From Branchiostoma floridae (taxonomy: Eukaryota; Chordata; Leptocardii; Amphioxiformes; Branchiostomatidae): DNA of 64,000 bases. Where the stretch lies: the NCBI RefSeq assembly GCF_000003815.2, contig NC_049987.1, forward strand, positions 3,741,753 to 3,805,752, read 5' to 3'. How positions within the stretch are numbered: position 1 is the first letter of the stretch; every line of letters starts with the position of its first letter. Positions 12,001-23,052 of the stretch are shown piece after piece. The notes under the pieces are model-generated. The model searched no databases, was not told the origin of the DNA, and was given only the letters and a program-made list of their open reading frames with translations. A program made the translations under genes and the position numbers.

Positions 12001-13837
12001 TTACCTCCATATTCATGTCCTCAATGTCCCCACTGGAATCCTCGCTGACTCCTTCTTTGTCTTCATTGTCTCCATCATTGGCTTGCGCTTTGATGTCGCC
12101 CTCGTTGTAGCCATCAGTGTTTCCAGCGACTTCATCATGGTCTACGCTGCTGCCACCAGCGTCTAAATCAGTGTCTCCGTAGATGTCTCCGTCAATGTCT
12201 CCATCAGGGTCTTCATGGCCTTCGTTGTCGTCATCAAACATACCTGTCCCGTTTCCTGTGGTGCCTTCAATTTCTCCTCCAGAGCCTTCATGCGTTGCTG
12301 CAGTCGGTACATCCAGGAGGCGGAGAAGCTGCAGTACTTCATCAGAGAGGGTAGTGCCTGTGTGTATATAAACACATCATCATCATCATCATCCGGGCGT
12401 GCTAGTTGCATGGATAGACATGACTCTCTTCCTCCATCCTTCCCTATCCTCCGTAGCCTTGGTCTTCAGCCGAGCAGCCAGAATTATCACAACTCACATT
12501 ACAATCATCATAGTAACAAATGACATTTGCCGTGTGGAATTGAAACCTCAAAGGCTGCAAAATGTGCACGAGAGCAACAACATGCTCACTATGACGTACA
12601 TTTACGTAATGGTGTATATAGTTTTACTTGTTTGACACAGGTGAGAATGTTCTGCACTTATTCTACGAAATCATGTAATCCTACTTATATGTGGTCATGT
12701 AATTGTCATTTGTTCCAAGACCTGTTGATAAGCTAGATGTTTCCCCCGTTTCTTTCTCATCCAAAAGTTCATACATATCTTTATACAACAGTAAGCCAAG
12801 GCTGCCATAGTTGTACAAGACAAGTTCCCAAGGCGAAACTTGTAGGAGGATTTGCAGATAAAGACAACGATAAAGAAATTAGAATTGTCTCGTGCTGGTC
12901 AACCAGTTGTGTGGTTTCCATATTCAAAAATCAATGAGGTAAGACCGCTAGTATGTCATTTTTAAGCTTTCCGTCTTGGAAGAACAGAGACGATGTAGAA
13001 GTATTATAAGAGGGAGTGGGTACCGGTTCGGTGTACCGGTAAAAAAAAACCTTTTTTTTCTTGTTTGATCGGTCCGAAAGAAAAGCGGTCCTGAACAAAA
13101 CAGTAGACCAGATGCTGGGCCGACTCAAAAATTAAATATATTTTTTACCTGCAGCCATTCGCGTGTTTTGAAGTATACATGACAACATGTCCAGCAAATA
13201 ACAAGAGAAACTCTACCAAACAGAATCCTTTGTAAGCGAAACGAACCATTGTTTTGAATATAATAAGTTCACAGATAGTTAGGTCCAGGTTCAGGTCCAG
13301 GCTCCCCAAGCAGAAGTTCAGCCCCGGCTGTGTTTTTGACGTGTTTTGGGCGTTTTGTCGGGCCGTCAGCGTTATGAACTGTTTTGTCTGCCGAAGTGTA
13401 TACGCAAAGGGCTATTTGCTTAATATGCAAAAGAGATGGACTCGGTATGAGACATGACAGCTAACGAGAAATTGAGGAGGAACTGAACGTACCTTCAAGC
13501 TCTCTCAAGAGATCTTTTGCTTCCTGGATCTCAGATAATGGTTTACCTTCGTCTTCCGGCAGTATGTTGGTCTTTTGGTTGTCAAGTATCGCGGATTCTG
13601 CAAGAAAGTCGGTCAACATTAGATTCTCCTTTTGAAACAAGAAAACTACCAAAGGAAGGGCCATGAAACATTCTGATGTATAAAATTAACTAGATTTCAT
13701 TGTTTCTTCCATTTAAGATACATGGTAAAATACCAACTTGGACACTTCTCTCTTCTATGACGGAAGTAAGTTTTACCTGAATGGACGCCCCAAGTCAGGA
13801 GTGTTAGAACAATGACAAGCACGAAACGACGAGTCAT
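5896..13837 (-). CDS. Secreted vWA-EGF modular protein (3' end not seen)
   Basis: Multi-exon gene. Exons seen from 5' to 3' on the minus strand: 13837-13777, 13597-13493, 12357-12005, 11769-11623, 10142-9968, 9301-9151, 9029-8795, 7896-7680, 7313-7057, 6532-6422 and 6039-5896. Phases agree at every junction except between 11623 (phase 0 out) and 10142 (phase 1 in), where one small exon is probably missing. Order of parts: signal peptide, acidic region, one vWA domain, unrecognised Cys-rich domain, two EGF modules. The protein should be secreted, and vWA plus EGF suggests an extracellular-matrix or adhesion role (inference). The last exon ends in phase 1 and no stop is found before the DIRS-like element, so more exons must lie further left, probably outside the window. 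Confidence 0.75.
6422..6532 (-). CDS. Calcium-binding EGF module exon
   Basis: A 111-nt exon in phase 1-1, the usual class for shuffled EGF modules, with a TTTTCAG acceptor and AAAG|GTGGGA donor. The sequence has DTDDC at the start, six cysteines and the hydroxylation/calcium consensus CVDVVNSYTC, so it should bind calcium. Confidence 0.85.
7057..7896 (-). CDS. Unrecognised Cys-rich extracellular domain (two exons)
   Basis: Exons 7896-7680 (phase 1 to 2) and 7313-7057 (2 to 1); both have good splice sites (TTGCACAG acceptor, AC|GTAAGA donor; CTCTAG acceptor, AG|GTTAGT donor). About 157 residues. The first half has FEVLRTANQKYQGVDFLVIE and RDYQRLCEQYGLRPTGC; the second has NSDMYINNVLGCYPNDGVKE, NSFGFSYCAQKYC and YTVCKGSA. 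Cysteines suggest disulphides. I do not recognise the family. It lies between the vWA and EGF modules and is probably a separate folded domain. Confidence 0.7.
7913..8062. repeat. GC-rich foldback element in intron
   Basis: About 150 bp that pairs with itself. The left arm reads AATACAACACTGTGTATTC, then CCGCGGGTCGGATC; the right arm is the complement with few changes (GATCCGACCCGCGG, then GGAATACACCGTGTTGTATT). The GC-rich core is flanked by AT-rich ends. It sits about 17 bp upstream of the exon at 7896-7680, on the acceptor side. Confidence 0.7.
8795..10142 (-). CDS. von Willebrand factor A domain (three exons)
   Basis: Exons 10142-9968 (phase 1 to 2), 9301-9151 (2 to 0) and 9029-8795 (0 to 1). 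Strand beta-1 with the MIDAS motif is seen as VDLFWLLDGSNSVG (DxSxS). The middle exon has GGGTYTGYALKYV, supplying the MIDAS Thr. The third has VAVVLTDGESYDSV, with the MIDAS Asp, then VEVFAVGV and the C-terminal helix ending KKVCSY. All metal-binding positions are present, so the domain should be able to bind a divalent cation and a ligand, as in matrilin- or collagen-type vWA domains. Antisense ORFs over this DNA are shadows. Confidence 0.88.
10328..10758. mobile_element. Fully palindromic foldback MITE
   Basis: About 430 bp. The outer arms (about 10328-10420 and 10668-10758) pair through AACTTTC, AACACAAA, CTGTCGCCTTCTTCA and TGATGACCA. The inner arms pair through GATCACGTGTTAATTAGATC and its complement. 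The centre is about 100 bp. It lies in the intron just 5' of the first vWA exon of the minus-strand gene. Confidence 0.7.
11623..11769 (-). CDS. Unrecognised exon of the vWA/EGF gene
   Basis: A 147-nt exon in phase 0-0 with a CTGCTCAG acceptor and a strong ACG|GTAAGT donor. It encodes 49 residues starting VDKDAVYRQIFFKDMMSSAF, helical in character with aromatic residues. The phase matches the acidic exon upstream. It is not matched to a known domain. Confidence 0.45.
12005..12357 (-). CDS. Acidic-region exon of the vWA/EGF gene
   Basis: Opened by a TATACACACAG acceptor in phase 1 and closed by a GAG|GTAAAT donor in phase 0 (353 nt). The frame begins TTLSDEVLQLLRLLDVPTAA, then becomes very rich in Asp, Glu and Gly (for example DGDIDGDIYGDTDLDAGG). 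It looks like a low-complexity acidic spacer that might bind calcium; no family is recognised. A different frame of the same DNA also reads open for about 40 codons, but it does not fit the phase of exon 2 as well. Confidence 0.6.
13777..13837 (-). CDS. First coding exon: signal peptide
   Basis: The ATG at 13837 opens MTRRFVLVIVLTLLTWGVHS: two Arg, a hydrophobic core and a small-residue end, as in a type I signal peptide. A GTAAAA donor follows at 13776 in phase 1. This joins cleanly to exon 2 (13597-13493), which adds an acidic, helical stretch (ESAILDNQ, then PLSEIQEAKDLLRELEG) and ends with GTACGT in phase 1. Confidence 0.75.
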
Positions 13838-15580
13838 CTTCCGTCAGTTCCGTCTGCTACTGCTATATCTAGAAGCAGATTGAAGGAAACATAAAAAAAA
13901 TCATAAAATATACCAGATACCACTACAGTAAATATCAGTGAGTGGTTATTAAGAATGTATCTTGAGAATAAAAGTATCTTTAACAAAGGTATGGCATAGA
14001 TCAACCATAGGAGCAATCTAGGATGACGGTAGGGTCATAAGAGCTAGATTTAAGAAATAATGGTTTCCACTCCTTATTTTATGGATGACATATCCTCCAC
14101 AGACTACAAATTTAAAGAGATAGCTCAGGAAAAAAAAAACAAGGCGGGCAAAAAACAAGATTCCTATATTTTCCAATTTTGAGACCATCAACCTTGTCAA
14201 ACAAGAATTGAAGCGACAAAACAAAGTATCAATCGATGGATTACCTGCCCTTGCTGATGTAGAAAAGAGCAGGTCACATGTGCAGCTACTTACACTATTG
14301 AACACACTTTGACTTTATTCAGACTTTATTTAGTAAATTCAGTCAATTCTCAACTGTCCTTAAACAAATGCAGAAAGCAGTCTAAGTTATCGGGAGTAAG
14401 GGACTGCGTGGAATTGACCGTAGAGGAGGGCTCGTTCGCTGACGGGGATCGGGAGGGCCATTGAATTTATAAGGGGCCAGGGGAGACCACGCAATTTTTT
14501 GAGCGGGGGGGGGGGGTAAAAACATACCGTCGAAAGTTCTCGCAATTTTGTAGTATGAATGATAGAAATTTCTTTAAACGTAGCATAGCCTACCAGCAAA
14601 ATTTGCTTCCAAACATGCGGAAAATGACGTTTCAGAGGGTCCAGAATCACTCAAGATTTCAAATTTTGTCAGACCGGTCTTGTGACTCATCTCGGCTTCA
14701 TCGCACAACTTAGTGAAAATATGTTAGGTAGGGGGTCCCTAACCATACTAGGTATCCATATGCGATGAAACCCAGTCAACACGTGGCATCAAACGCAAGC
14801 AATGTGTCTAAGGTTTGCTGGATCCCGTACGGTCTCTGAGTTAAGTGACTGCCTACTAGTATGAGAACACATTTACAGGGTTCAGACACTGACATAGTGA
14901 CTCATAACCTGAACTTTCTGGAAACCAAAACTACTAGTAACCGAATTTTTAACTATAGGGTACCGTACATTATCTACCTCATGAACCAGTATATGGTTGA
15001 TGTGCACATTCCAATAAATCCAACATATATTCTACCTATATTTTGCCAACTATTACAGCACTTGGTTGTGATATTTGCCCATTTTGCATATTGACCACGG
15101 CCGGAAGGTAACAAAACCTTTGGGCATTTATCATAACGATGTGGCCAACCGTGTGGCTAGAAACGCCGTGGCTTTTGGTAATATCACCCTTATCGAGACT
15201 GATATCATCAATTCCATTGAGACGAACTGCCTACTAAAAAAGAAAGACCCAAAGACATGGTCTATGGAAGGACGCCCGAGCAAAACTGGAGCAAAACTGG
15301 AGCAAAACTGTATCTACGTAGTATGAGCAAAGTAATCGCGACCCAACCAAAGATGGCTTGCAGAGTCACTCCTTGTTAATATTTCTGTAACCAGCATCTT
15401 TCATAGACTGCCAAAATAATACTAGGAATTAGTAAAACTAAATTGATAATTCAAATCAATTCCTCATTTCCGTATTTGGTATTTGCTTATGTTCAACTTT
15501 TCATAATTTACATGTGTTACATTTATCGAATTCACTATTGAAAAGAATATATTTATACAATTTCCTAATTAATTATTCAA
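13838..15580. other. 5' flank of the vWA/EGF gene; no further gene
   Basis: Upstream (right) of the minus-strand ATG. The first 100-200 bases should hold the 5' UTR and promoter, but I see no convincing TATA box. Further right there is a G-run at about 14504-14516, and 14060-14190 resembles the start of the dispersed family seen at 28440. No exon is supported. Confidence 0.35.
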
Positions 15581-15589
15581 ATTAAACTC

Positions 15590-16330
15590 TCATCTGCATA
15601 AAATGCATATCCTTATGAACAATCTACCTGCATGCCTAAAATGATGCCAATCCGTTTTTCCTTTCTGCAGTTATTCTATTTGGAATGTCTTGACAAAAAC
15701 ACCCCTGCAGATTTGCAATTATATATTAGGGGGCTGAAACTTGCCCTACTTTGTCATAACGCTAAAAGCTATCCACCACCCAAATGTCAAGACCATAGCA
15801 TGTCCGGGACAAGAGATACATTGAAAAATCTACTATGATAGAATATCATCATTAATTATGCACGTATACCCCTATTTTGCATTATTGGTATTTTATCTGG
15901 TACAATATTGTCTAAGGTACCTAGATACAAAAAAATGATGAAAATAGGTTGTTTACTTCTTGAGTTATCCTCTTCAGAAGTTTTTGACAAAAATGCTCCT
16001 GCTATTTCAAAACTAGTCGCTGGGGGCCAAACTTATGTCATTAATTTCTGACCACAAGAGCTATGATTTAATACTCAAAATTCGTGACCATAGCTTATTT
16101 AGAGCACGAAATATCAAAACCGGAAGTTGCGCTACAGTACCAAAAAAAGTTGACAACGGCCCCCAAATCTTATCATTTCCAGCTTTCATCACCCCCCAAC
16201 AACACAATAAGTATGAAGCCAATATACCCAGCCATTCTTGAGTTATCTTGTTGTCAGATAGACAGACACAGACACAAACGTTATTGAAAATATAACCTCT
16301 ATGATATTTCATGGAGTTAACATGTAGGTA
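15590..16330 (+). repeat. Internally repeated dispersed family, copy A
   Basis: Degenerate units of about 300 bp that repeat TTTTTGACAAAAATGC, CTGGGGGCC, a CAAGAGCTAT block, GACCATAGC and TTCTTGAGTTATC. It aligns with 28640-29640 in the same order, including the 3' end GAAAATATAACCTC...TATGATATTTCATGGAG. No open frame of note. The class is unknown. Confidence 0.65.
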
Positions 16331-16423
16331 ATAACCAGTAGCAAAGGCAATGGTAACATGTAAATCTATTGTACACACTGTGCGTTTCTCCTAGGCTAAT
16401 TCTGCGCACGGTTTACTTATATA

Positions 16424-16581
16424 CACAAACGCACACACACAGATACCCACACACACACACAAACACACACACGCATACAAACACGTGCGCACAAACACAC
16501 ACACACACACAAACACACACACGCATACAAACACGTGCGCACAAACACACACACACACACGCATACACACATACACACATT
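16424..16581. repeat. CA microsatellite with a duplicated 50-bp unit
   Basis: A CACACA-rich tract in which a block containing CGCATACAAACACGTGCGCA is repeated twice. Open frames across it are repeat artefacts. Confidence 0.85.
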
Positions 16582-16812
16582 GATCTAGTATACTTATAGG
16601 TCAATTCGAACGATTACATTGTATAAAAAGATTTGTGCTGCGTCGAATGTAGGTAACGTTAGAGGCTAACAACTACACGAAAAATAATTGAAACAACGAA
16701 TCAACTAATCGACGAACAAGTAAACAAGCCCGCAACCTGCTTCTGATTTAATTGACCCCTTGCAGATTCCTCGTACAATGCCCACTGTATGCGAACGACT
16801 GTAAGTCCCTGA

Positions 16813-17126
16813 GTAAAGCTAAGGGCACAAACCGCCGTACGTGCAATTTGATCGTACGTTTTCTGGGGGGCCACGTCCACCACGTATTTCTGAAAACGTT
16901 CAGTACAGAGCAGGCGCGACGCCCGTACTGGCACATACGGGGGCGAATCCACAGCCCGATGGCACACAAAGTTTTACCTGCAGTTAAAGTTCTACGGCGT
17001 GTCTGCGTGCTCCCAAATCTGTCGGATTCCCTAAGATTTCGTGCGGAGCCGGTACTTACCACTTACGGATCCCAAAAAGATTGCCCACGCGTAGGCACGT
17101 ACGGCGGGTTGTGCCCTTAGCTTAAG
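16813..17126. mobile_element. MITE, GGGCACAACCCGCC family (copy 1)
   Basis: Terminal inverted repeats: left AGCTAAGGGCACAAACCGCC, right its complement GGCGGGTTGTGCCCTTAGCT. The body carries GGGGGGCCACGTCCACCACG and AGTTTTACCTGCAGTTAA blocks shared with the copy at 18232. Confidence 0.8.
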
Positions 17127-17503
17127 ACCTACGTTACATTTCCAGAAAGGAGCCCTGCCAGCCAGGCTTTAAAAAAATACGGAAAAAAAATACGAAAAAA
17201 AAAAAAAGGTGAAAATAAAAATACAAAACGGACCAAAAGTAATTCAACAGCATGTCAATGTGCATATCTAATGGCATAAACTTTAATTTTTCGTTTCCTG
17301 GGCTCCTGGTAGCCTCCATAGCAGGCTCTCTAAGGCCTTCTTTGTCTCTGAGAGCCTGACTGTCGGCCTCGCGAGGATAAGGACAGCAATCAGCGACCAA
17401 GTACAGAATGAAATGGGCAGCAAAAGTGTATTATGAGACAAAAAAATGCCTCAGAGAGCCTGCTATGGAGGCTAGGCCCCAGGTAGGAAATGTGACATAA
17501 AGC
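17127..17503. mobile_element. MITE, GGTCACATTTCC family (copy 1)
   Basis: Starts with ACGTTACATTTCC and ends with GGAAATGTGAC. The body includes AGTAATTCAACAGCATG and GGCATAAACTT blocks shared with 57309-57537. An internal inverted repeat (TAGCCTCCATAGCAGGCTCT at about 17310 and its complement at about 17455) forms a second hairpin. It directly abuts the preceding MITE. Confidence 0.65.
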
Positions 17504-18231
17504 CGGCTTTACAATTCATGCGAACGCCGGCCGAATTTATAGATCCGACAGACCCGCGTAATTTCAACATATTCCGAGCATCGGCTGTAACTCATGCTGA
17601 CAATCTTCTACCTTTACAAATTAGACAGGGATCGGGCGACGTCTATCCAACACTAATGAGTATATATCTCCACATGAAACAGTAGCATCTCTTGGACATT
17701 GACGAAGTGAGAATCGACTAACCTGGAAAGCTAATATTTAGATCAACTTAAACTTCTGAGTCTTGGAAATATGGAGGTCATGGGTGGACGGGCACCCTTA
17801 AAACAATAATGTTTACAGGAATTTTGCGATGGACCAATAAAAAAAATCATAAAAAAGTTCTAAGAAATCGTCAGCGAGGCCACGGTAAATTCAACTCCGG
17901 TCATACTCCAACTAATCGGCTGAACTAAATTCTTGATTTGTAAAGGGGTTTTAACACCTCTGACCGCCCGCGGCAAAGCCTGCGAGGCCGATCAGACTAG
18001 GCGTGACGTACAAAAGACACATTCTTCCCTGAATTGCGTTGTGTTTGCTTTGCCCTTAGATGCACACCCTTTACCACCGTACAGGTGAGAGATTCTGCTT
18101 TCACAGTAAAAGAGCAAGTTTATTTTTTCTAAATATTGGGAACCACATCAAAGGATGTGGCATGAAAGGTATTGGAATCCAAATAGGTGGTGGATTGTAT
18201 TTAAAGCAAATACAACGCCACATGCACTCCC

Positions 18232-18526
18232 TAAAGATAAGGGCACAGCCCGCCGTCCGTGCAATTTGTCCGTAGGTTTTTTGGGGAGGCCACGTCCGCC
18301 TCGTATAAGTATTTCTGAAAACACACAGACACGCCGTAGAACTTAACGTGCAGGCAAAACTTTGTGAGCCATCGGGCAGCGGATTCGCCCGACGTACGTG
18401 CCAGTACGGGCTACGCGCCTGCCCTGTACAGCCTGAACGTTTTCAGAAAAACGTGGCGGACGTGGCCTCCAAAAAAAAACGTACGGACAAATTACACGTA
18501 CGGCGGGTTGTGCCCTTGGCTTAAGG
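18232..18526. mobile_element. MITE, GGGCACAACCCGCC family (copy 2)
   Basis: Left end AGATAAGGGCACAGCCCGCC, right end CGGCGGGTTGTGCCCTTGGC. The body pairs on itself through TGGGGAGGCCACGTCCGCC and GGCGGACGTGGCCTCCA. Confidence 0.8.
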
Positions 18527-18657
18527 TCTAGACCAGTGAAAGAAACCGAATCACAGAAGTCAAGAGGGCCGATCTCTTCTTTTTACCTGCCTTAGTGGCT
18601 AAAACCTGACTATTTTAATCGTACCTTAAACATTAACAAGAAGAAGTCAAAACTTAC

Positions 18658-18800
18658 TCTTTTTCTGCCGGGTGTGATTGAAGCTGTCCGAGACGATAAG
18701 AGCCGAAAGTGTTCGGTGAGGGGGTACGTGAAATGACACCCTCTTCCCCCGTACAGTACAGCTCTGCAGTTCAGGGCTAGTCCAAAAAGCCTTATATAGC
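18658..18800 (-). other. Candidate isolated exon with TATA-like box
   Basis: On the minus strand a TATATAAGG stands at about 18790-18800, then a CTAG acceptor-like site, a stretch of about 119 nt (18776-18658) and a strong donor AAAGA|GTAAGT. It could be a 5' UTR exon driven by the TATA box, starting near 18770, or an internal coding exon (one frame reads PELQSCTVRGKRVSFHVPPH). No ATG lies in the stretch and no partner exon was found. Confidence 0.25.
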
Positions 18801-19924
18801 AATACGTACGCAAATTTCCTGTCCATCATAAACAATTTGCCTTTTAAGGTAGATGATTTCCCTACCTTACGGTGAGTAGGGGAAATCATTTCTATGATTG
18901 GCGAAAATAACGTGAGGTAGCATTTATTGGGAGGAGCTTATAGAAAATGGCACACCATTCCCATCGAAATAAGGGCCACGCTTGTACTATATAAACAGGA
19001 AATCTCAAGTGAGGCACGGCCTCAAGTGTAACGTTAAAGTCTACTACACAACAATGGAGCAGACTAACCATGAATCCTACTTTTCAATCGCCACATACCA
19101 CTTAGTTCAGGTTTGTCCAAATACCTTCAGATTGAACTAATTTGACCCAGATCGTCTCTCTAACAACTCAATATACATATAGATGCTAAACATTCATCCA
19201 TGATCAGCAACCGATATTAGTATTTAAAATGGAACAAAGGTGAGTTATTGTGTACATGATTGTACGCACCATTGCTCAAGCTGCGGGTAAGCAAAACAAA
19301 TTCACTTCTTACGTAAGTTCATGGAATGTTGAACTCCTCGCCTTGTTACTCCTGAATAGCAGTCTCGGTTAAGTCCATGTTGGTTTTCACAATGTTCTCC
19401 GAAGGAGTGGCATGTGAACCAGCTTGCCTTTCTTTTCACACGGCAGCCATTGTTATTTCAAGGATTAGTCACTTTGCTGTTTGGCCGATGATCAACAAAA
19501 GTTGTGGAATATCAAACGCAATAGCCAGTGTGATAAGTGGGTTAGATAGTAGGTAATGACATCACTAATGCATACATGGTTATAATCAATTAGTCGTTTT
19601 CTCTACGGACAGTTTTAACCCTAAAACACCTGAGTAGGGTGATAATGAGCTCGAATTTGCAACACCTAGTCTCAAAATATTCCTCTTACATTGACGAAGA
19701 AAGGTATGTACAATGAACAACGATAAGAAATTGTAAGGACACTTTATAGACAAAAATATTCTGGGGTGTGTCTTTTGACCCCACACGGTCATTTTACTCG
19801 CAAAAAAATTAAGCGTTAAATTATATGCTTCAGGGTTAATAATACGAAGCTGCGAGAACTTACATTAAGGTTAAGTTCGGATTGCACTGACAGTCTTGTT
19901 CATATCGCACCAATAATATTTCTT

Positions 19925-20012
19925 TAATTTTTTACTGATGAAGGTGACAGATAGTCACCGAAACGTTTACGGTAAAATTAAAAGAAGGTTGTGAAACGAA
20001 GAAGACTTTGTT
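19925..20012. mobile_element. Fragment of the ACGTTTCG MITE family
   Basis: Contains GATGAAGGTGACAGATAGTC followed by ACCGAAACGTTTACGG, AGGTTGTGAAACG and AAGAAGACTTTG, matching the right half of the element at 5385-5812. The other half is not seen. Confidence 0.5.
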
Positions 20013-20404
20013 CTATTTATAGATTTATGTTTTTCATGTTTAAAGTAACTTACGACAACAAAAACATAGATACAAGGGGAAGTATTTGACCAGCATATGT
20101 TACTATATGAAATGTTAATCTGAAGCACCGCATATAATTTATCGATATAATATCAATATATATGTGAAATCTAAGACTCGTAAATTAACTTATCAAACAT
20201 CACAACAATGTGTCTAAAACTGCCTTTAAATGTTTTTACACCAATGTCTTTGACATAGAATGAAAGATTTGAGCAATAATATAGGGTTAATGACCTGCCC
20301 TGAGGTGTAAACTGTGCCATAATTCATGACCGGATCCTATTAGTATTACCACCGAATGAACGACAGAGGCCGCCCAGCGGCTGATGTCGTTTATGAGGTG
20401 TATA

Positions 20405-20680
20405 TCGCAAGAAGAAGTGTATATAGCAAACTAATAGCGGAACACGTGTTCAGGATACAAACTTAATTACTATTCAAACTAATTTGAATGACACATTCAT
20501 AGAACAGTGATGTAAATTATCTTATGACGGAAAGCTTGCCCTGAAGAAAACATTTTCAATCGGATGATCATATTATTTAAGTATCGCTTTAGTTTACTAG
20601 TGTGTCATTCAAATTGACACAGTTTGTGTCCTGAACACGTCTTCGCTATTAGTTAGCTATATACAGTTCTTACGTCGCTG
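20405..20680. mobile_element. Foldback MITE with about 75-bp arms
   Basis: The left arm has GTATATAGCAAACTAATAGC, ACACGTGTTCAGGATACAAA and TTTGAATGACACA. The right arm is the complement (TGTGTCATTCAAAT, TTTGTGTCCTGAACACGT, GCTATTAGTTAGCTATATAC). A central spacer of about 100 bp separates them. No coding frame. Confidence 0.75.
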
Positions 20681-21479
20681 TTCTATAAGTGCATACAAAT
20701 TGACATCTAAACATTACTTCGTAACATGATAAAACGCTAATAGCCCATTTTATGTCACTGACGTAACGGTATAGTGTGACCCGGAAACAGTTGAAAGTTG
20801 AACCTCGCCCTCTAAGCGAACACCCCGTATTTGTTCTCATTCCTGTATTACTCCGAGTGTGTAGACTAAACGAATCCGAGCGAAAAATATTATCTCAACC
20901 GCAAAGCGTGGTTTTGGTGGACCATAAATTCCCATATATAAACCATAACTTACCGTGATATGAAAAGGACTTTACATGAAATATTGTGTATCACTGTCAT
21001 GATAATGCACGGAAGTTTCGTGACCCGATCGATCCTCGGACGTTTACATGTATTTGTTCTGAGTGCTCCGGTCAGGCTCTGGGTAGTCAAGGCGACCTCT
21101 AGCGGATAGCGGCTAGGTGCATTTTGAAATGTGATAGAAATTGTTCTTTGGGCTAGATTTGGGGGGGCAATTTTATTGCCTAACAAACGTGTGTTCTTAC
21201 AATAGAAAGAAAAAAATCTCCAGAATTACTGTGTTTTAATTGGATTTGCGGACATAGAAGTTGTGTGTTTAAGCGTTGCTTTCAATGGGACGATCTAATT
21301 GTGTAATGAAACCTCAATACAAATTGAAGAAAATAAGAATCAACAATTGATGATGAAACGAAAATTTGAAAAGGATTTACTTTAAGGCTGCTCTCTTCGT
21401 TTATACAATACAAATTGTTATGTTATCTTTGACCGTTACCATGGAAGCGGCTGTACCAATATCTTACGGGGGTGTGGCA

Positions 21480-21735
21480 GGGTATGTTTTTTAGTAGCTG
21501 TGTACGTGCCCCAACGTTGTGCCCTTGGGAAAGGCACTTTTCTCACATCGCCCAGGTGTAAAAATTAGTTCCTGACTTCTGTCGGGGAGGTAAAAGAAAA
21601 TATTACCTTTACCTTCTGTCTGTACTGTGTATGTGGCACTGTTGATAAGTTACTGACCTGAGTGTAGTGGCACATTGTGTATGTATGTGTGTGCGTGTAT
21701 TTGTATGTGTATGTGTATGTGTGTGTTGGTGATAA
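21480..21735. repeat. SINE-like fragment plus TG-rich tract
   Basis: GTTGTGCCCTTGGGAAAGGC followed by ACTTTTCTCAC is typical of a short interspersed repeat of invertebrate deuterostomes (recognised by eye). It ends in an imperfect GTGTATGTGTATGTGTGTGT tract (about 21675-21730). Confidence 0.45.
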
Positions 21736-23052
21736 AGGTGTGATCTATAAAATATTCAAGGCAAAATTTAAGCGTAGGTGTTTATTTTACAACGTCTTTG
21801 TGAGTCACCATCTTATATTCTCAAGATGTGTGTAATAAACACTGCACGAAATCAATAATTTCCAGGTGTTTCAAGGGACTTACACACCTGTGAAATGCTC
21901 TGTGTCCTGGCTGTGTACATGACTTTCCTGGTTCGGCGTGTAATGTCCTTGTTTTTTTCTTACATGCCTGGACTCGCGCTTGTACAGGAATTTCTAGGAC
22001 CCTTACACCAGACGTGTAGGGGAAATAGGCAGACAAAGGCTTGGCGGCGCCTATTCTCAAAGCCAAGCTTGAGTCGCGGGTTTACTATTTACGGCAACTA
22101 CTACCCCTGCAACCCAGCCTAGGCTATGCTTGGACAATTAATAAGCAATAAGGTTTACATTTTAAATACAAAATAAGGGGGAGTGTCGGGGGGTATTGAA
22201 TGGTTGGTATGTCTACCCGTGACATCGTCTGACAGAACAAAGTGGAACAAAATACAACTATAAAAAGAAACGACATCCACATTTTTAGGAATACAATCAA
22301 GGTCAGAAAGAAAGGTCTACAGAATACTAAAAAAAACAATCATAATTAATGAAGCTGTGATTTGTTTGGTCCGATATTTCCAACTTATTTGGAAATCCTA
22401 CGGTCGGCGCGTATTGAACGGGCCATTCATATTCATTTCTACATGTCGGAAAGAAATAAATGCTAGGGATAGATCTTGGCTTATAAATATAGGAAAGTAT
22501 GTCTTAAACCAAGGAGGTTTCAACTTCCTTGCTTAAACAAACTCGTCATTTTCATTACATAAACAGCAGTTCGTTAGCCGGATGTGTATTGCATTGTCTA
22601 GCGCAGACAAAGGCCACAAACACCCAGCGTTCATTGAATCATTCTTATTTCTTCTTTAATCATTTTTCACTCACACTGAGATTCTATTTCAACATACATA
22701 AATCTGAACTGCTGCAATAGACTTCTGCGTGTATCGCGATAATCAGTTACGTGATCTGCCCCCTTTGTATGAAGAGCTAGGAAAATAAACTAACCAAAGA
22801 AGTTTAATTTGGAAATTCGTAAACTAGTGATGTACGATGTTTTTATAGAGTGCCTGTCGCGTCATAGCGAGGAAGTTGAACTGAAACGACGTTGGAAATA
22901 GGGAAAACATAGGACTGCGATCTGATTTATGGGCAGCTTTTTGTCAAAAGAATAGAGAGAACACGGGACAAAATACAGTCCATTTTCTTGGTTACTGTCT
23001 ATAACTTTGGCTACTGTCGACGCACAAACTGAGTGAAATGATCTATGTTAAG

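Noticed and set aside
16369-16604. Open frames with HTHT or CVCV repeats
   Set aside because: Artefacts of the CA microsatellite.
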